Shown here: positions 22,061-34,720 of the stretch, one piece after another | Layout: the number at the start of each line of letters is the position of its first letter | How positions within the stretch are numbered: the stretch's first letter is position 1 | Source: Mesodorylaimus sp. YZB2_4 | Lineage: Eukaryota > Nematoda > Enoplea > Dorylaimida > Dorylaimidae | Direction: 5' to 3' | Length of the DNA: 64,000 nt | NCBI GenBank assembly: GCA_030248295.1 | Contig: JASANH010000966.1 | Coordinates: 237,670 to 301,669 of the forward strand | The notes under the pieces: generated by a model | What the model was told of the DNA's origin: nothing | Databases searched by the model: none | Seen by the model: the letters and a program-made list of their open reading frames with translations, nothing else | Program-made: the position numbers and the translations under genes

Positions 22061-24197
22061 AGGTTGATAAGTTAGTGAACCTTCCCATTGTTTTCACGGC
22101 TAAACCCTTCTGTTCTCTGCCTCTGCGTGTCAATGATCAATAAGGCGCAGCGGGCGTGATTTGATGCCTGCCTTATGAATGCCTGTCCGAATCTTGTACT
22201 TCGTCTAACATTAGCGGTAGGCCAACAGTTCAAGCTGAATGGTAAAGAAAACGTTGAGCTTGCAGCAGGCATGCAATTTTTAAGTTCTAAACTACAGCAC
22301 GGTACAGTATAAAAACTTTGCGATTAGTTTAAAAGAAGTCCAAAAACATTGCTCGAAAAGAGAATCGAACCCAAAAGTTGTATGACACATTTGTTTCTGA
22401 TCCCGCCGCGTTTATCACCACAACAGCCGCGATTCTTCTCGCTTTGATAGCTATTATTTCTACATGCAGAAGCAAGCCTCTCTCAGAGACAATGGTGATC
22501 ATCGTGGCACTTTCCATCGTGAATAATCGATTGACGTTGAGCCCTTGAGGTGAGAATATGACTCTTCTGTTAGGCTACTGGAGCTTGACCTGCCTCTTTT
22601 ATTAGCATTTATCATTATCTGACCAACCCCTGCTTCTGATAACCTGATAGATGACCAGTGGTCGAGGTGCTCTTGAACGCATGCAAAAAAGCAGTGGAAT
22701 GTAAAGTCTGTTACACTCGCGCATGTTATCTGGGGGTTTTCTCATTACGGAATCGGCGTTCGCTCATCGCAGTCAAGTCAAGTGTAGAGGCTGATTCCCG
22801 TTTTTCGGTCCAAGTAAGATTTTATTCATCTGTGCGTCTGCGCCAAGCAACCCGCGTCAGTAGATTTAGGCAAGTAACCAGTTTGGAAAAGGAAAGACAG
22901 CTCGGAGAGTTTTCAAAGCCAAAAATTCCAGCCACTGGTGGACTCAAACCCTCGGTAGGCGAATTTATGGAGTGTTGCATCGAACGGCGCTGCACTGCGC
23001 CACCAACACACTGGACATCGCTGAAAGAACAGTGGTTTCACACTCACATCTTGCACCTGCTATTCTCCGCACACTAGTTGTACATGGATCTGCCCTATGC
23101 TGAGAACATTATGTAAATCTTGACCGCGCTGCTCGGGCCTTCTTCAAACCCAAGTCAGCGCTCGCCCTGCGCGAAGGAAAAACAAATATGAATTCCAGAG
23201 CAAAGAGCGCAGAGACTGAAACTGACGATGAGAGAAAAAGGCTCGATGGAACAAAACGCACGCCGATTATGTCATGAGAAAACCCCCGCAAGAATTTTCA
23301 TTCTAAGAGGCAAGCATGCATCCCAGGTTTTGGGGAACGGCGTGGAACTTGCCAAGAATAGTTCGGTAGAGAACAGGAAACCTGTCTGAGGCAACAAAAG
23401 TTAGCACTGACCATTGTCCACTCGTATTTAGGAAGTGCTCTCTTTTGTCACTCTCTGCCCATCTACAATGTTTGGCGCAAGATAGTCCATCACGTGCAAA
23501 CTACATATAGCGCAGATAAGGCTAGACAATTCTGTCATTTGAGTCAATTCGTGCTTGCTGTCTCCAAAAGAAAGATTGCATTCCAGATATTCACCGTTTC
23601 CGCTCTGAGAAAGTCCCTTCCGATTAGACAGGGAAGGCCTGAAAGCGGTCACAAACCGCTTGTCTTCTGACTTCTTCCCGAAGTGTAAGGTCTCTTTGGC
23701 GCAAGAGGAGGACTCTTGACGCACAATGTCGGCAATCCAACCGCTGTGCACGTCGGTTCGAAGCCTACCAAGCTCAGTTCTTTTTGACTTCTGAAATAAT
23801 TCTTTTTTTGTTCCACAAGCATGAATTCCCCATCGTTGATTATTGATATATTCTGTTATATTTTTCCTCTAATAGTTTAAACTTCTACTTTTTGCGCTGA
23901 GCTCCTCGTCATATAGACATGAAGACGTGCAGTCCATATTCGTGCAAACAGTTTGAAACAAGAAAAATCTCAACAGCAAATTACAGGAATTAAATAAAAA
24001 CAGCATTATTATGAAAGAAACTGGCAATCGTCCCGAGTGAGACAGTTTTCCGACTTTTGGCATTGGTCAGGTGAGCGCTTACAGTAACCCCAGCCCGCAC
24101 CCTCTCTGTTCACTGTTTGAATCTTACGCTATTTGTGATAAGTGGCTAAAAACGACCCTGCCTGAGGTAATTTCTGGCACCAGAAATTCCCCGACGC
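22061..24197. other. Intergenic region with decayed tRNA-like segments
   Basis: No supported gene. Minus-strand tRNA-like boxes lie at about 22930-23012 (TGGCGCAGTGCAGCG, then GGTTTGAGTCC) and a lone B box at about 22358-22370 (GGTTCGATTC). A plus-strand pair lies at about 23697-23772 (TTGGCGCAAGAGG, then GGTTCGAAGCC). They look like old tRNA-derived SINE heads rather than working tRNAs, since no acceptor stem pairs. Confidence 0.35.
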
Positions 24198-26560
24198 ATG
24201 TCCTTTAAAGATGATAAGGGGATCGTGCATGATAATCAACTGGAGGTGATAGCAGAAGTGAGAAGACAGTACGCATCGTTGTTCACAAGTGCAGGGACGA
24301 TCAAGGAAAATGCGGCAAGAATGTTTTTAGACCAACCTCCCTTCGGGACAGCCGACGAGGTGGACAGGGCTGCACTGGAGGGAGAGATAAGTCAAGATGA
24401 GGTGAAAAAAGCGGTACTCTCCTTCAGCAAAAAGAAATCGCCATGCAGTGACGGGCTGCCAATAGAATTCTATTTGACTTTCTTGGCTGAGCTAAGTGTC
24501 ATTTTGACCAAAGTTTTTGCAGCTAGCTTGCGTCTAGGGGAGTTGCCAGGGAGCTTGTACTTTGGAATAATATCCCAGTTGTACAAAGGAGAAGGTGATA
24601 AAAAGCTTAGGTCCAATTGGAGGCCACTGACCATGCTCAATGTGGACTACAAAATCCTGGCTAAGGTTTTAGTGATAAGGCTTAGGAACATAATGGGCAA
24701 GCTTGTGCACCCCGACCAAACGTGCTCAGTGCCAGGAAGGGACATAAGGGACGGAGTGCTTACTTTGTACAACGCAGTTGAGTATGTCAATGAGAAGGAA
24801 ATGGGGGCCATGCTGTTGTCTGTCGATCACATGTCGGCCTTCGACATCATCGAGTGGGAGTATATGCAACGTGTGCTAGAATGGTTCAGATTGGGCGAGG
24901 GGTTCCAGAAATGGATAGGAATAATTTACAAGGATGGCCTAGTTGCTTCTTCGGTTCAGGTGAACGGTTACATATCCACCAGCTTCCATCCTAGTAGAGG
25001 GGTCAGGCAAGGTTGCCCACTGTCCGCACTGCTATATGTACTGGTGTCGGAAACAGTGACCAATTATATCAGGAGGGACAAACTGGTCAAAGGACTGGAC
25101 ATCTTAGGACAAGAGCAAAAGATAAGTAACTATGCGGATGATACGAATTTCTTGGTGTCGGATAAACATTCAGTAGGTCGTATCATGCACATCTATGAGC
25201 ACTATAAAAGAGCCAGCGGGGCAACATTGAAAACAACCAAGACAAAGATTCTGTGTCCAGGAAAGAAAGAGCCTGACAGCGTAGGACCCGAGCTGAGGCC
25301 CTTTGTTGTAGACAAGGTAAAAGTCTACGGATTTTTCATTGGAAAAGAGGGAATGGAAGTAGCAGATAATTGGACTGGGGTACGGGAGCACATCGCCTCA
25401 TTAGGCACTAGGATAGCACATTCAGAAGTTTCCCTGTTTGGCAGGATTCATGTAGCAAATAGATATTTTCTTTCAAAGTTGTGGTATCTTGGATCAGTAA
25501 TTGCACCTGGAACTGACTTACAAAAATTCACAGAAAGAATGATTGACAATTATCTTTGGCATCCAGCCAAAGTCAACAAAATAAACAAACTAGTGCTGAA
25601 GAGGAGCAAAGACCTGGGCGGAATAGGCTACCCGGACATAGGCTGGAAGATACTCGCTTTTAGGTTGATGTTACTGCTTAGAAGAACCCTGGCGCAGCAG
25701 GAAGCCGTGTGGCACAGATCTTTCGACTACTTTTTCGAGCGAGTTAGGCATGCAAAGTTATGTCATGTAGGAGAAATAAAGACACCTCGTCAAAGATATA
25801 AGAAGGGCGGAGCTTACAGCGAACTTAAAGCTGCTTGACCAGCACAGCGTCGGGCTGGACACGAAAACATACCCGATAAAGCATGTCAAAACAAAGATGC
25901 TCTATAAACACCTGATGGAGAAGAAGACAGGGAAGGCCACAGCTGCCATGCAAAGTTACTGGTGTGAAAAATTGAGTACAGCTAATCTGGACTTCAGGGC
26001 CTGCTGGAGACTAAACACGAGCAAACATGTGGACGGTCTGACCAGGTCGATACACTACAGTCTCCTGTACAAGGCACTGTACACTCGGAGTAGGATCACC
26101 AACTTCGCAGATGTAGATGAGTCGTGCAAGTACTGTGAGACAGTAGCGGGCCAGAGTATCCGCGAGGACGGATACCATGTTTTCGAAGAGTGCCAAAGAG
26201 TGCTTGAGTTCTGGAAGAAAGTGGAAGGCCTTCTCCAAAGAATGGATCCTTCCATTAAGATCAGAGATGAGAACAAGATCTTCGGTCTGGCTGGCATAAA
26301 AAGCAAATCTACTTTAGTGACAGCGAACATAGTTTTGCAGTCAGTCCAGAGATGTGTTTGGTTCGCCAGAATGGATTTTGAGGAAAAAGGAAAAGTGTTA
26401 GATTTATGGGAATCACTGAGGAAGAGACTCTGGGTCTTGACAAAGAGGGCTCAATTCATTTTGGACAAGCATCGGTTTTAAGATACTTTTCTGAAGTCTT
26501 TTTTCATGCAAGAATTGAAAAATATGGAATAGAATGAAAACAATAATAATAATAATAATA
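24198..26560 (+). mobile_element. LINE of the L1/Tx1 type, 5'-truncated, with AAT tail
   Basis: Non-LTR retrotransposon ORF2 fragment. 24198-25838 encodes reverse transcriptase: SDGLPIEFY, NWRPLTMLNVDYKILAKVL, DQTCSVPGRDIRDG, the GVRQGCPLSALLYVL block and the catalytic YADDTNF near 25131-25151. The order and wording are those of L1/Tx1-lineage elements. A one-base shift near 25795-25801 moves the frame; the C-terminal part continues to the stop at 26481 with a zinc-finger-like CKYC...H.F.EC region. The 3' end is an (AAT)n run at about 26540-26560. Endonuclease and ORF1 are missing upstream, so the copy is 5'-truncated as most LINE insertions are. Few disabling changes suggest a fairly recent insertion. 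Confidence 0.85.
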
Positions 26561-27778
26561 ATATATATAAAAGATTCTTTGATCATTTAAGGACCAGTTC
26601 TTTCGTGTTCTTTGTGGGGACTAAAGGATGCATTGCGATCTTCAGGATGTGTCTGATTTTGTACCGCGTTTACGTGCCAGTTAAGTAAAATATGCTGATT
26701 AAAAAAAAAAAACTATTATAGGATACACGGATACACGTAAGTGATAGTGTATCCGTAAGTAACAACACGAGTAAGTAAATGGGTCTTCTCATCAATGGCG
26801 GGAACACTAACTAAACCACATCGACAGGCATGGTAGCTGCCTGCTTAGCCCAGCCACACAGACGCGCAATGTTAAAATGAGCTATTGACTTGCTACGAAA
26901 TGGTCAAGCAATTTTCGGCCAAAATTTTCGAGCTCCTTTGAAAAAAATATGATTGACGAAAGTTTGGGCCGCGTTGGATATTGTACGTATAAATCTATGA
27001 TGTCAAATTATCCTGCAGGTTTTAGAGCAATTGGTGAACCGTCTTGCAAGGCTGATAGCCTTTAAAAGACAGCGCCGCTTACATTTTTGATGATTGATAG
27101 GTAATTTAGAAAAATGATGCGAATTCAAAAGTCGAAAAATTTAATTGGTGATATCTTGATCTTTCTGAAAGCTGTGGGAGGAAAAATTTTACAAGCTAAA
27201 ACAGCGGTGAATGGAATTTTTAAAAAGGTTTTGACGGGAAATCCAGAATTGAATTTTTATAGAAGTTAAAAATTTTAGAGCCACGAAACGTGTGGGGAAA
27301 ACCAAATTTTGAAATGTTTCAAGTCCCCCTCTAAATGCTTAAAACTCTAATCAGGGTTTTTTACTGAGCCAAGGCTTGCGTGATTCGTAAATTACATGGC
27401 ACGCTTATCCTCCAAAAACCGTCTCAGGCAAAAAGAGCGCATGGCCAAACGGTGCAAGTGCAGTATATATGATATCTTCCTTTTTAAAAGCGAAGAAAGA
27501 CAAGAATTTGATTTTGAACCCTGACCGATAGGGAGCCGTCTGACCAGCCAAAGTTTGCTCATTTCTGATACTTATGTGGAGTGACCAGCACCTGGAAAAA
27601 GGAATGAGGGTGGTGGAGCAGCAAGAATGCCTGTGCGAACGCGTTGAGGAATAGGGATATGGGCTCTTGGGACCATGAACCAATCATGGAGGCAGCAATG
27701 AGTTGGATGACTCGCATCTTGCGTCGCGGCTGCTCGCTCTATGATAGTTGATCGTTCTTTTCAAAAAGGAGTCACAAA

Positions 27779-28019
27779 GTCACAAAGGAGTCATTAATCG
27801 CACACAGCTCCTGATATAGCTAAAACAGATGAAAAGTATCGTGTTGGAAAAAGAAGAATAAGCTTCTGCTTCTCAAGGAAAAAGCATAAAGATGTTGCAG
27901 TGGTAACTGCTGGATTATCAGACACATTGAAAGGTGCAGTGCCGTAAGTGCCGTCGCTGAAATGTACAGTATTGTACAAAGAACGCGGCATCGGCGAAGT
28001 CTGCCAAATCCGCGGTCGC
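27779..28019 (+). repeat. 242-bp dispersed repeat, copy 2
   Basis: Near-identical to 20823-21064, same orientation, 7 kb away, without the fold-back arms. Confidence 0.9.
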
Positions 28020-28037
28020 GGGGGGGGGGGGGGGGGG
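28020..28037 (+). repeat. Poly-G run, 18 bases
   Basis: It starts exactly where the 242-bp repeat ends. Copy 1 has only short G groups (GGTGGG) there. Confidence 0.95.
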
Positions 28038-28974
28038 AGCGGGTGGTGGGTGTTGGAGCTGAGATTCCTTTTCGGCCAGTCCTGATTCAGCCAAAATCCC
28101 TTTACGGCCCACACAACACAACCCCATGTAGGTCAGCCCTGATGCATAAATATCATGGCGAGTCATAACAGCTTATGAATATGCCAACGCATTTTCCTGT
28201 AACATAGAGTAGCAAAAGTAACTGTCAGTGAGTATGACACTACTGTACATTTCGCTTTCTTGCGAAGACTCGTTTCAAAATAATAAGACCGTCACAAACC
28301 AACAAACCTGAGACTGCAAGCTCCTTGATTTTATAGGTCCAATAATCATTATATTCCATCAAAGCACACGGCAAGAATACCATGACATGCAGCGAAGGCA
28401 ATGATTAAGCTAAACTACTCTTTATTCTTGTGCATACTGATAAGTCGTGCATAAGTCGTCCAACCCTCCAATAAACGTGCAAAAAAACTTCACTTTTTCA
28501 GAAAGTGCTACTTTCAAAATTTAAGATCAAAAAGCTAATTTGGATAGCAGGAAAACTTTTCTAGCATTTCTATTAGTTCACACAATGCATGAATAAACTA
28601 CCACCAATTTAGCTGATGGACTCCGTTAAATTTTATGAATGGGTCCCATTAGATTTTTAATGTGGCAGAAACATGCCGGAAAGATTTATTGAAAACGAAA
28701 CTTTGAGCACGGGAGCGTGTTGTGATGAAGACCCCAAAAGAGAAAACTTCTTTACCTCGATAACGAGTAGAGCAAGTGAGATATGGGTGCGCTGCGAGTA
28801 CTGTAAGCTGCTTCATAGAAGTGACTTTTGCTGTAGCCTAATCATAAGCAGTGAAAGAGAAGTAGCACAAGATAATGACCTAAAAAATATGCAAACTATC
28901 AAGCGGTTTTCAGTCATGTCAAATCACAGAGCGATTCTGAGGAATCAGCTGCAATGAATATGCCAACTTCTTTG

Positions 28975-30109
28975 TTACGTAAAACAGCAAGCTGAACCGT
29001 CACCTTGGCCAGAACATTGAATTTCACCATTTGATATAGTGCCAGACAAGGTTGCACAGACCTGCTGGCATGTCATCCCTTGTGATGCAGCCTCAACTTC
29101 GGCTAAACAAAACCTGAGTTTAAGAGCGGATAAAGACTATTCTACTCCATGATCTTACTGCAACACGCCCCCCGATTTTGATCCATGCAAATGAATTCTC
29201 CCACGGTAGTGGTAGTCGGAGCCAAAGTCGTTGTTGTAGTAGTGTCTGTTGTGGTGGTCGTTGAACTTCTCTTGATCAACGCCAGTCCTGCCAACCCAGC
29301 AAGACCAGCAAGACCCGCGAGACCTGCCAATCCCGCCTTAGAATTCACTTCAGATTTCATGCTTTTCAGTGGACAGAGAGCGGCAATTGGGTGATTCAAG
29401 TCGCAGGTTTCCACAAAAACTTCATTCCTAGTTGAGCAAGAAAGATCATACGCAGTCGAGAATTTAAAAAAATAATAAGCTTTTTACTCTTCACGATGTG
29501 CCTGCCGAAAATAAGAGACATCCTTATTTCCATGTATGGCATTGACATTCTTGAACTGGTTTTGGCATTTTGGTTGGGATCTGTCCGCCTGGCCTTGTTC
29601 CTTGTGCCTTCTGCTCTCAGTGGCTTTGCAGCACAGAAAAGCTGGCCTGAAACAGTCACGTGACGAGAACGGACCCATCGATTTAGAGCAACAGACTTGT
29701 GGATATCTTCGCGGTGGTCGTACAATGGATTTATGCCCCGCACATAAGCATCCGATCCGTGCGAGTCGATGTTGCACGTTTCGACCCAATCGCATTTCTG
29801 AAACAAATCAGAAATTCATAAATGGCCAGATGATCACTTTTATATCTGCAAGGTTTCAAGTGGGTTTGAGGACCCACAGCAGCACCCAATATTTACCTCG
29901 ACACAGAATGCAGTATAGTTTACGCAGTCTATCGTCACGTCCAGGTTGCCGCCCCCATTGTCCTTCCACGTCATCCTCGAAATCGCCTGCCCAGCACGGC
30001 AGCTCATTTTCTTGTATTCATGACGCCCGTTTGCCTCAGCGATTGGAACAGAGGCTATCAGACCGATGAAGAACAAGGCTATGCGACGGCGGCCGACTGC
30101 CTTGATCAT
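28975..30109 (-). CDS. GLA-repeat cysteine-rich secreted protein, copy B (complete)
   Basis: Best-preserved member of the unrecognised family, 289 residues. Exons (minus): 1 29897-30109, 2 29697-29797, 3 29488-29646, 4 29159-29427, 5 28975-29102, joining in frame (213, 101, 159, 269, 128). Intron 2 is only 50 bp and ends GTTTCAG. Exon 1: signal peptide (RRRIALFFIGLIASVP), SCRAGQAISRMTW, VTIDCVNYTAFC. Exon 2: KCDWVETC, HGSDAYVRGINPLYDH. Exon 3: PAFLCCK, KCQN, YFRQAHRE. Exon 4: ETCDLNHPIAALCPLKSM, six Gly-Leu-Ala triplets, LIKR, then a Thr-rich linker (possible O-glycosylation) and ACC. Exon 5: TCQQVC, CSGQGDGSACC, stop. Start: ATG 30109 aligns with copy C; ATG 30115 is also possible. The hydrophobic triplet run could be a membrane segment or a packed helix; the region after it is again cysteine-rich. 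Confidence 0.8.
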
Positions 30110-31164
30110 TTTCATGGACAGCGGACAGTTGATCACCAAAGTTTGAAAAAATTCGATTTTTTGTCGCGCAAGAAGGATAGATCAATAACCGAGTCCTGAA
30201 ACAATCAGATCATTGCGAATCATTGCTTATGGCCTTTATGCATTGAGCTAGAAAAGATCTTTCATAGCTCCTGAAGGCCAACAATGCCAGAACGTCGCGA
30301 TGTCTTGTCATCCACCCTCCCCTGAAGTCAAAGCTGCGATGTACTCTCGCCAATAAATCATGCTTCGTGGACTCTGCGAGAGTGCATCAGTTTTGAGAAG
30401 AGTTTGGTCTAGCCTCATCCAAATCCTGTCCACAGGAAGCAGACACATAATTCCACTAGCTAACCGTCTAGGTGACTGGTGATGAGCTCCTGGCTACATA
30501 TATATCACTTGACCAGGATCCCGTAATGATAGTTTAAATTCAAAGACTCGCAACTGGTGCTGATTTGAAATTAACGGTCCAGGAGTGCTCAAAATTCTAA
30601 GTCATCCGAAATCAAAATGCCATCCTAAAAACCTGGCTAGCCATGATCGACTGACATTTACAAATTTTTTTTTCTTTTACTGGAGCAACCAGTCTTCTCC
30701 TCTGTAATCTTTGTCTGATTATAGCGCTGAAACAAGCACACTGGCATCAGATGAAATTTCGACTTCCTGGCGAGATAATCATCCGTCCGCCTATATTTCG
30801 TATCCAACTGAGCTTTTCATGAAATAAGTGACAGTTTTCCCGAAGTACAAATGGTAGACAACGCCTAACAGAAAATTAGGTGCCTCACAGAAGGAATGAC
30901 AATGCCTGATTGCCCAATGCGCGAATGAGTACTCTGACAAACTGCATATCAGCAGGGGACCACCTGCTAGATGATATGATACAAGAGGAAATAAGAGGCC
31001 GAATTACACTGAATGCTGCAGGCACTCATATCCGGATGGATGAAGAACAAAATCATTAAACTTATTTCTTAAATTTATATCTTTCATAAATCACAGTGAA
31101 TTTGTATTTTACAATTTTAATAGCACCTCATGACACATGTAGGTCTGCTTTTGACGGAACTTGT
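30110..31164. other. Upstream region of copy B and unassigned sequence
   Basis: 30150-30230 shares blocks with 37500-37575 (GATCGATAA or GATCAATAA, then AACAATCAGA.CATTG), so it is upstream sequence conserved between copy B and the exon-1 relic. 30540-31160 might be the decayed 5' part of a LINE endonuclease, but I cannot support it beyond the piece listed next. Confidence 0.4.
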
Positions 31165-31320
31165 CCGCGTCACTAAATCCTTATTGTAGGTGGTGATTTG
31201 AATTTAGCCTTTGATTCAGAATTGAACAAGTATGGCGGAAATTCGGTCCAGAAGTAGTCTGTGATTAGAGCTGCCAAGGATAATCAGGCAGACTGGAGTC
31301 TGATGGGTTGTAGAGTGAGT
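31165..31320 (+). mobile_element. LINE endonuclease relic
   Basis: Translation gives ILIVGGDLNLAFDSELNKYG, then stops. This fits the GGD(F/L)N and following (L)D..GG landmarks of L1/Tx1-type apurinic-like endonucleases. The relic is short and broken. It could belong to the same dead LINE as 33010-33415. Confidence 0.5.
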
Positions 31321-33009
31321 TGAACAGCCTCACCCGCCAGTCGACGCGACCATTAGCCCAGCAGACCCGATGAGTCTTATTGAAAAAAGCGTGGTCGTAA
31401 GGGTCACAGGCAGATCACGAGAGTGTCGTTAGTCGAAGCGAAGTCTAGGTCTTAAATTTTGGGTAGTAGTGGTCTATGGAGATTGAATGTCGCTTCAGCC
31501 CTAAGCCTCAGTAGCCTCAATAACTCCATTATCCATAAATTAGCCTCAGCAGAGATTTTTTATTGAAGAAACCGTAGAGTGCGCAAAAACCAGGGGGTCG
31601 AAATGATCGGGTTCGAAGAAATTTCCTAAAAGCCACAGTGGGGAATGCTTCGGTGCAACATGAGAGCCCGTTTTGCATTGAGACTAACCTGCTTTGCAGT
31701 GCCATGCCTGTGAGTGCCTTGAGGTTGCCCTTGCCTGGTCAGTCGAGAGTCGGCCACCTTAGTAAAAGGCTGCCTCTCTTCTCGTTCCAGGCTGGCCCTT
31801 ATCTGGTGGCAGGGCGGTCAGACCAGGGTGGTGCGTTGGTCGGTCATTATCAGATACTGGTTCTGCTCTTTTCCTTTCAGGCCACTCGAAACCCTACAGC
31901 AGGCGGCTGTCCTGCCGATCAAGCAAATCAACGTCCCGTTCTGCCACTGGAATCGATTCTGCCGACACCGCACGTCCCGCGATCGATAAAGGTCGATATT
32001 TTGGGTGTCGCCTGCCTATCGTTTTGCTCGACATAGCGGTCGCTGGCTGTTAAATTACGAGTTCTTTGGCGCTGTGTCCTTGGTGACGCCTGGAAGACGC
32101 CAGTATCGGTTCTCATTTAGTGGTATCGGTCGGTGTTTCTGGCTCCTGGTCGGCCCTCTATCGCGTGGAAGGGCGGGCGGATCGTATCTACACGACCCTT
32201 GTGCGTGGTTGATGAATGAAGCAATACACGAGGTGTCGTGGCATCTTTTGATGGACCTTTGCAAGTCAGTTTCTGAGCCAATTATTCAGGCCAAGTACTA
32301 CAGCTTTAATAGAAAGTAGGTGCTAGCCACAGATATTTTGCCGAAATATGAAATTTCTGAGCTCGGGATCTTTCCCTCAAGTCCACCAATCTGATCTCTG
32401 ACACAGGCCCAGTTTTCAGCTATTTCCATGCTAATCCAAAATCCAAATATTTCAGTTTATTAACTATAAAATGATTAGCTCCTTTCCTAACCCCTTCCTG
32501 TTGATGATCCCAATGCTCGTTTCAGTGTTGCACCTGACGCTCTTTTATACATATCGTAGACATGGAAAATTCGTTTTATCGATTTAGAACATCCGGTCAG
32601 CAAGTTAATGTCATCTGCGTAATTGCCAAGTTTTCTCGCGGGTACTGAAATTTCCACACCCCTAATATCTTTGTCCTGGCATAAAAAAATTTGGTGCCTG
32701 TCTCAGCAATCATTTATGAGCAGCATGTATCTTCTTTACCTTATCAGCTTGTAAAGTACAGTGATCTACTGTATGAGGAATTGTGTGGCAAAGCTTTGCG
32801 AAGGCATTGCTTGTGCCATGGCCATGATAATAAATCTCTTGTTTATCAAGGGGAGTGGCCTTTCGAAAACAGTTAATGCGTTATTGACCAAAAAATTTAA
32901 AGTATTTCACATGATCCGATCTGATCTGAAGCATCCGATCCGAAGTACACGATCCGATCCGGCCGACTGCCATACTTTCCATTACACCACCTACGAGAAT
33001 GTACAATGT
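31321..33009. other. Unassigned sequence, possible LTR fragment
   Basis: 31720-32250 is C/T- and G-rich with repeated GGTCGG and CTCTT.TC..TTCAGGC segments. Its right end (32190-32245) loosely matches 3420-3480. It may be a solo LTR of an unidentified element, but I could not find paired ends. No gene supported. Confidence 0.3.
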
Positions 33010-33415
33010 TCACGGCGCCGTACACTAGGAGGGGCGACCAAATTCGCAGAGGTAGAACCGTTCTGCAAGTACTGTGCAAACATATTTAGGGAAGATAAAC
33101 ATGAAGATGTACATCATGTTTTTATCGAGTGCCAGAGTCAGAGTTTTGGAACCAGGTGGAAAGCCTGACCAAGGAAGTGAATCCTCGTATCAGCCTGCAG
33201 GATGAGAACAAGCTGTTTGGAGTGGCAGGACTGGGGAGAATCAAACACGCACAGCAGTTCTGATTATAGAAGCTGCGCAAAGATGCATGTGGTATGCTAG
33301 AATAGACCTTGAAGAGAAAGGCAAAGGTGGCCTCTTGGTAAAAAGAGCTAAGAACATTTTTCTGATACGTCAATTTACAGAAATATTTGTGACGTCTAAG
33401 CAACGTTGACAAGTG
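33010..33415 (+). mobile_element. LINE 3' relic, same family as 24198-26560
   Basis: In two frames it matches the C-terminal part of the 24198 LINE: TKFAEVEPFCKYC, VHHVFIECQ, then DENKLFGVAG, AQRCMWYARIDLEEKGK and LLVKRAKNIFL. The first stop and shift are near 33165. It has no tail like the intact copy. Confidence 0.7.
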
Positions 33416-34529
33416 GAGGAGATTATTTGTGATTGCAAACCTTCTTTTTTGTTGATAGGTTTGATAGGTTAATTTGTTTGTGTGTCAAATAGCCATGGAA
33501 GAAGTAGATTTTTTTGGTGCCTGCATTGACTTATGATTGCTCACATCGGAAAAAGACTCGGAGCAAAACAATGTAAAATATTTCAGAGTAGCGCAAAAAA
33601 TTTTATGCTTTGCTTTCACGACTTCATGCAGAATCGTGAAACTCTGCATTCAGTGAATGTTGTGACAGTCGTAAAGCGACCCTTGTGCAACCTCGTGGCC
33701 AGAGGAAGGTCAATTGAGAAATCTGACAGCGTTTTTCCTTTTTAAATTAAATTAAATCAAACATTTATTAAAAACCGCATTTTATCAGCGGCCTAGCGTG
33801 ATATAAAGATTGGAGTCTGGGACAAATGCTTGAACTTTGGCAAGACAATGAAGCAATGTGCATAAAGCAGTAAGCCGAAAGCCAAGTAGGGTGGCTGTCA
33901 TCGTGTAGGATTACTATACTGTATTTCGGAGCTGTTTAGAAGTGCCCAGCATTAGTTTATTTATGCGAGGGCGCGCAGAAATGGATCGCAGACACAGAAT
34001 ACGGTTTTAGTGTCGCAAATCACACAACGCAAGTCACAAAGGATAATTCACATTCCAATGGAAGCACCCCAAGGCCACAATACGACCTTTGTCTGGCAAG
34101 CCTAACAATACTCAAACGCTAGAAGATGCAGGTTGAAGAGAACAGAACTCACTGAAGCCGTCCAAACCCAGTTTCTAAAGCACAGGGCTAGCACGAATAA
34201 GCACCCAATGTCAGGTATAACCAGCATTCCTGGCGGTCGGGCCCCTTGGCTGGGAGACGTCAACCTCTCAGTTGATGTTTCAGCGGCTGGTATAGTCGCG
34301 AGACTTGCCTTCCTTCAGTCGCAGTTTTTGCCCTAGGGGCTTTGGTGTCTACTACTGTATCTCCCGCAGCCTGTGTGCGCCGGTTACACTGGCCTTCACT
34401 ATGGTCCTAGCCCCTACGCCCTGTCTGGATTCCCAAGTCACAGATCGACGATGCTTCTCATGGGCTGTAATGAGCCTTGAATCCATCGAGCTCCGTCGCG
34501 ACACCGTTGCCTGGGATCCTGTTTTTGAA
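33416..34529. other. Intergenic, nothing recognised
   Basis: No coding or repeat signal that I can support. Confidence 0.35.
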
Positions 34530-34720
34530 AACGGATATTGAACAATTGGAGCGTGTTAACAAATCTGCTTTGCGACTTTACCTGAATAATTTTACCGTGC
34601 CATATGACGGAGCTTTATCAAAATCTGAATGGTCTAGTCTTTTTGATCGTAGGAAGCGTGCAAAGCTGTGCCAGTTCTTTAAATTTTATCGCGCGAGCTC
34701 GTGGTTAGCCGGTTTTGTTT
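34530..34720 (+). mobile_element. Non-LTR retrotransposon C-terminal relic (CR1/Jockey-like)
   Basis: The frame translates to IEQLERVNKSALRLYLN, then LSKSEWSSLFDRRKRAKLCQ and FFKFYRA. The pattern of LE..Q....R, a leucine-rich stretch, L..RR and a K helix resembles the region after reverse transcriptase in CR1/Jockey-type elements. No polymerase motifs remain. Confidence 0.45.

Larger units (their letters stand above)
26561..28974. other. Intergenic region with one dispersed repeat
   Basis: 27779-28019 is a second copy of the 242-bp repeat, followed at once by a G18 run (28020-28037). A minus-strand AATAAA at 28683-28688 may serve copy B. Otherwise nothing recognised; 26880-27370 is AT-rich and featureless to me. 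Confidence 0.4.

Noticed and set aside
29396..29806. A single 136-codon minus-strand frame starting KCDWVETC
   Set aside because: It reads through the 50-bp intron in the wrong frame; the conserved PAFLCCK segment in all copies requires splicing.
29536..30069. Long plus-strand open frame over copy B, and the similar one at 36077-36673 over copy C
   Set aside because: Both are antisense shadows of the conserved minus-strand exons; the paralogs' splice sites and protein conservation support only the minus strand.
30556..30900. Start of a LINE endonuclease domain
   Set aside because: Translations show no convincing endonuclease motif; only 31165-31320 has the GGDLN landmark.
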